Source of the DNA: Tolypeutes matacus
Taxonomy: Eukaryota > Chordata > Mammalia > Cingulata > Chlamyphoridae
NCBI GenBank assembly: GCA_026826555.1
Contig: JAKSZT010054308.1
Coordinates: 1,744,029-1,808,028, forward strand
DNA: 64,000 nt
Direction of reading: 5' to 3'
This document shows, piece after piece, positions 59,891-64,000 of the stretch. How positions within the stretch are numbered: the stretch's first letter is position 1; each line of letters opens with the position of its first letter. The position numbers were made by a program, and so were the translations under genes. A model generated the notes under the pieces. The model did not search any database and had not been told where the DNA came from. It saw only the letters and a list, made by a program, of their open reading frames with translations.

Positions 59891-60995
59891 ACTTGTCATT
59901 TTTAAAGCATTTTCATTACCCCAGTAATAATAATAAAACAGACAAACAAAAAAAAAACCTCTACTCCTTAAAAATGACCTCTCAATTGCTATCCTTTCCC
60001 TACTGTTCATAGTTGCTATTCTGTTTCTAATTTATTTGTACTTATATTTTGTATAGATGGAGTCAAATAATAAGTAGTACTTTTTGTTTAGTTTCTTTCA
60101 CTTAGTATATTTCTTTTTTTACCCTTAATGGAAGATTATATTACTATACACTACTGCCCATAGATTGCTTTGGCTGTATTTTTGCCTAATAGTAACATCT
60201 TTTAACATTAACATACATTTGTTTAGTTTCAAAGAAAAACAGTCATATATGCAATATTACCCATACTCATATTTCATATGATGTTTTTTTTTTTCATATG
60301 TGGTTTTGCTATGCTATACAGTCGCATGTTATATATGTTTAGTTTTCCTTTAAGTAATTTGCATGACCTTAGACTCCCTTTCAACCACTGTCATACCCAT
60401 ATATCAGCCCTGTTAGTAGTTACAAACAGTATGATGTGCTTTCACCTTTTCTATTCATTTTCAAAGATTTACAAACAACCTTTTTACCAGTTCTGCACAG
60501 ATTAACCCTCAGCTTTCCATTCTCTAACCTCATTCATATTCCAGTTATTAACTCAGTAAGTTTTCACAATATATTAAGTTCACAATAGTGCAGTCATACA
60601 GTATTTGTCCCTTTGTGTCTGGCTTGCTTCACTCAATGTTCTCCAGGTTCATCCACGTTTTCATATGTCTCACAACTTCATTTCTTCTTACACCTGCGTA
60701 ATACTCTATCATGTGTTGTACACCACAGTTTATCCATTCATTAGTTGATGGACTACTGGATTGTTTCCATCTCTTGGCAACTGTCAATAACGCCACAGTG
60801 AACATCATTGTGCAGCTGTTTGTGTCACTGCTCTCAGTTCTGGGTATAAACCTAGTAGTATAGCTGGGTCACGTGACAGATCTATATTCAACTTCTTTAC
60901 GAACTGCCAAAGAGTCCTACACAGTGGCCGTGCAATTCTGCATTCCCACCAACAGTGAATAAGCATTCCTATCTCTCCACATCCTCTTCAACACT
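59680..60995 (-). mobile_element. L1 fragment (antisense), split by a SINE
   Basis: Reads through the SINE at 59801-59890: 'tattgatacatattcataaa' before, and 'tgtctggcttgcttcactc', 'tccattcattagttgatgg', 'cattcccaccaacagtg' after. Typical L1 3' region in reverse. Confidence 0.75.
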
Positions 60996-60997
60996 TG

Positions 60998-61406
60998 TAG
61001 TTTTTTTTTTTTTTTTTAAAGATTTATTTATCATCCTCCTCCCCCTCATTGTCTGCTCTCTGTGTCCATTTGCTGTGTGTTCTTTTGTGCTCGTCTTCTC
61101 TTGTCTGCTTGTGTTCTCTTTAGGCGGTACCAGGAACTGATCCTGGGACCTTCCAGAGTGGGAGAGAGGTGCTCAATCTCTTGTGCCACCTCAGCTCCCT
61201 GGTCTGCTGCGTCTTACTGTCTCTCCTTTGTGTCTCTTTTTGTTGCGTCATTTTGCTGTGCCAGCCCTCTGTATGGGCCAGCTATTTGCTCAGGACAGCT
61301 CGCTGCGCGGGCCAGCTTGCCTTTACCGGGAGTCCCCGGGAATCCAACTCTGGACTTCGTATATGGTAGACGGAGCCCAGTTACTTGAGCCACATCCATT
61401 TCCCTC
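60998..61406 (-). mobile_element. Dimeric tRNA-derived SINE (antisense)
   Basis: Poly(T), 'aaagatttatttatc', then two reversed heads (about 61125-61190 and 61322-61400) with a linker similar to the 38925 element. Confidence 0.8.
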
Positions 61407-61414
61407 TGTTTTTT

Positions 61415-61820
61415 TTTTTAATAGTGGCCATTCTACTCTTGTGCATTTCTAGGAATATGTCCATTTCATCTACTTGTCTAATTCATTGGCATGCTGTTTC
61501 TCATAATATCCTCTTATGATCCTTTTTACTTCTGTGGGGTGAGTCATAACTTCTCCCCTTGCATTTCTGATTGTATATATTTGCATCTTCTCTTCTTTTC
61601 TTTGTTAGTTGAGCTATGGGGTTGTCAATTTTACTGATCTTCTCAAAGAACCAGCTTTTGATTTTGTTGATTTTTCTAAATAGTTTTTTTGTTCTCAATT
61701 TCATTTCAAATTTAAATTTCTGCTCTAGTCTTTATTATTTCTTTCTTTCTACTTGGGCTTGATTTGCTCTTCTTTCTCTATTTCCTCCAGGTGTTCAATT
61801 AGGTCTTTGATTTTAGCTCT
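61415..61820 (-). mobile_element. L1 ORF2 fragment (antisense)
   Basis: Minus-strand translation of 61704-61501 gives an L1 ORF2 signature (KSWFFEKISKIDNPIAQLTK), a conserved stretch of the protein. Truncated. Confidence 0.85.
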
Positions 61821-61829
61821 TTTTTTTTT

Positions 61830-62885
61830 TCTTTTTAATTTATTGAAATATATCACTCATACATAAACATACATAAACAAGTGTATAGTAATAGTTATGA
61901 ACTTACAAAACAAACATATATAACATCATACTGGGTTCTCATACCTCACCCTACCAATACCTAGCTTTTTTTTTTTTTAAAGATTTATTTTATTTATTTA
62001 TTTCCACCCCCTTGTTGTTTTTCACTTGCTGTGTCTGGAGGTCTTCCTTGTTTCTTTAGGAGGCACTGGGAGCCGTACCCAGACCTCTGATGTGAGAGGG
62101 AGGTGCCTAATCTCTTGAGCCACCTCTGCTCCCTGCTTTGTTGTGTCTCTCATTGTTTTTTCTTCTTGTGTCTCTTGTTGTGTCAGCTTGCCGCACCTGC
62201 CTGTCGTGCCAGCTCGCTTTCTTCTTTAGGAGGCACTGGGATTTGAATCAGCAGCCTCCCATGTGGTAGGCAGGAGCCCAGTTGCCTGAGCCACATCTGT
62301 TTCCCGTACCTTGCATTGTTGTGAAAAAATTTTAACTAAAGAACATCCTCAAAATATTACTACCAACCAAAGTATCTTACATTTGGTGTATTTTTCCCCT
62401 AACCCATCCTATTATTATTTTTATATCATTTATACATGAATATACATAAACAATAATTGTATTATAAAAGTTGTGAATTTACAAAGCAAACATGCATAAC
62501 ATCATACAGGGGTCCCATACATCAACCCACCACCAACACTTTGCATTGTTGTGACACATTTGTTATAAATTATGAAAGAATATCATCAAAATCTGAGTAC
62601 TAACTATAGTCCTTATATCACATTTGATGTATTTTTCCCCCAACCTACCCTATTATTATTTTTTAAATATATTTTTATTACCGAAGTTGTAAACTTACAG
62701 AACAATCATGCACATGTGCAGAATTCCCATACAACACCCCTCTATCAACACACCACACCATGGTGATGGAACAGTGGTTACAGATTATGAGATAATATCA
62801 TTAGATTATTACCAGTTCCATAGCATACATTTGGCACACTTTTTCCATACTCCCCCATTATCAATACAATACATCTTTGGCATAG
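61830..62885 (-). repeat. Three diverged tandem units of about 240 bp, one split by a SINE
   Basis: Unit A is 61830-61966 plus 62307-62420, B is 62421-62660, C is 62661-about 62885. Shared landmarks: 'aacatcatac' with '(t)ctcatac/cccatac', 'ttgcattgttgtga', and 'acatttg(a/g)tgtatttttccc' before 'attattatt' (A and B). Lies in an L1-rich block, so it may be a repeated part of an L1 untranslated region. Confidence 0.6.
61967..62306 (-). mobile_element. Dimeric tRNA-derived SINE (antisense)
   Basis: 'aaagatttattttatttatt', then two reversed heads (about 62058-62132 and 62228-62305), inserted into unit A of the tandem block. Confidence 0.8.
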
Positions 62886-63289
62886 ATGCGTGAATATTAC
62901 ATTATTACTGTTAACCACAGTCCATAGGTCACTCCAGTTGTGTTTTTCCCATGCTTCTCCACTTTCCCACCACCCTGCAATAGTGATGTACATCTGCTCT
63001 AGCTCACAAAGGACACTCTTGCATCTGTGACATCAACCACAATTCTCATCCACCTCTGGGTTTACTTGGTTATTCAGTCCCTAGATTATACTCTAGCTTT
63101 CTGTCAACTGGCATTTACATCCCTAGACTACCCTTTTCAGCCACATTCCCATTTATAAACCAACTGTTAATCACTATAATGTGTTACCATCAACTCTATA
63201 CATTTCCACACTTACAGTAAGTTAATTAAAAGTTTTTTTAAAGAAAAAAATTGACTTTATTTTTTCTTTTTGGTATACAGTTCTATGAA

Positions 63290-63694
63290 TCATCCCCCTG
63301 CCTCCGCTTGCTGTCTGTGTCCATTCGCTGGGTGATCTTCTGTGTCTGTTTCTTGCCTTCCCTTCTCATTTTTCTCCTCCAGGCTTCACTGGGATTCGAT
63401 CCTAGGGACCTCTGATGTGGGAGAGACGCACCCTGTCACTTGCGCCACCTCAGTTCCTGGTTTCTAGTGCGTCTCGCCTTGGCTCTCTCCTGCGTCTCTC
63501 TTTTGCGTCATCATCTTGCTGCGTGGCTCGGCTCACTTTTGCCTCGCTGCGCTTCTGCACGGGCCTATGGCTTGCCACACATGGGCCCTGCTTGCCTGCT
63601 CACCTTTTTTTTTAATTTTACCTGGAGGTCCCAGGGATCAACCCGGGTCCTTCCATATGGTAGACGGATGCCCAACCACTTGAGCCACATCCAG
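63290..63694 (-). mobile_element. Dimeric tRNA-derived SINE (antisense)
   Basis: Two reversed heads (about 63385-63455 and 63625-63694) with the usual 'catcttgctgcgt'-type linker and the short SINE head at the right end. Confidence 0.8.
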
Positions 63695-64000
63695 TAAATT
63701 TCTACATACATTAAACATCAGTAGTCTATCTTAGTCCCCCTCTTATCTCCTTTAAGAATCCACCACCTACCACCAGGTCTTGAAGATATTTTCCTATATT
63801 TTCTCCTAGAAGCTTTATGGTTCTTGCTTTTATATTTAGGTTTTTGTTCCATTTTGAGTTAATTTTTGTATAAGGTGTGAGATAGGGGTGCTCTTTCCTT
63901 CTTTTGGCTATGGATATCCAGTTCTCTCAGCACCATTTGTTGAATGGACTTCTGCCTGAGCTGGGTGGGTTTGACAGGCTTGTCAAAAATCACTTGACCG
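63695..64000 (-). mobile_element. L1 ORF2 fragment (antisense), runs off the window
   Basis: 'tttgttccattttgagttaa', 'cagttctctcagcaccattt' and 'gttgaatggact' are well-known L1 ORF2 landmarks in reverse. Confidence 0.8.

Noticed and set aside
61062..61452. Overlapping plus-strand frames rich in Leu/Cys/Ser
   Set aside because: They are antisense readings of a dimeric SINE.

Overview
The window is a gene-dense piece of placental-mammal DNA: intron-split genes with GT-AG (and a few non-GT-AG) junctions, CpG-rich promoters, AATAAA signals, MIR/L2/L1/MER5-type repeats. The lineage marker is a young tRNA-derived SINE (core 'ggctgtggctcaatcagtag', tail of AATAAA repeats plus TCTTT) present in many copies with near-perfect target-site duplications. 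I recognise it as the DAS-type SINE of armadillos, so the source is most likely a xenarthran, probably Dasypus. Gene order and orientation match human chromosome 1q21.3: DENND4B(-), CRTC2(-), SLC39A1(-), CREB3L4(+), JTB(-), RAB13(-), RPS27(+), NUP210L(-).

Layout: 1-10.1 kb holds the 5' two thirds of DENND4B (18 coding exons, running off the left edge) and its CpG-island promoter. 12.1-21.7 kb is complete CRTC2 (14 coding exons, 690 aa), including an AT-AC U12-type intron. 22.2-26.4 kb is SLC39A1 (ZIP1, 3 coding exons, 324 aa). 28.7-33.96 kb is CREB3L4 (9 coding exons, 394 aa), whose 3' end converges on JTB (34.1-35.9 kb, 5 coding exons, 146 aa, with one GC-AG intron). 36.5-40 kb is repeat-bearing intergenic DNA. 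40.0-44.3 kb is RAB13 (8 coding exons, 203 aa). 44.6-48.1 kb is repeat-rich and carries a U6/L1 chimeric retropseudogene. 48.2-49.9 kb is RPS27 (4 exons, 84 aa, TOP-type start). 50.2-64 kb is the 3' end of NUP210L (six exons, last 306 aa), with a final intron packed with L1 and SINE copies.

Every reading frame was rebuilt by joining exons; the complete genes close exactly (length divisible by three, phases agree at every junction), which is the main support for the coordinates. The genes do not form an operon-like unit: they are unrelated housekeeping, trafficking and signalling genes in conserved synteny, although CRTC2 (a CREB coactivator) and CREB3L4 (a CREB-family ER-anchored factor) lie only two genes apart. 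I see no novel biological system. The most interesting items are splice-site biology (U12 AT-AC, GC-AG), a template-switch retropseudogene, nested T+ SINEs, a triplicated sequence unit inside the L1-rich intron, and a degenerate polyglutamine tract.
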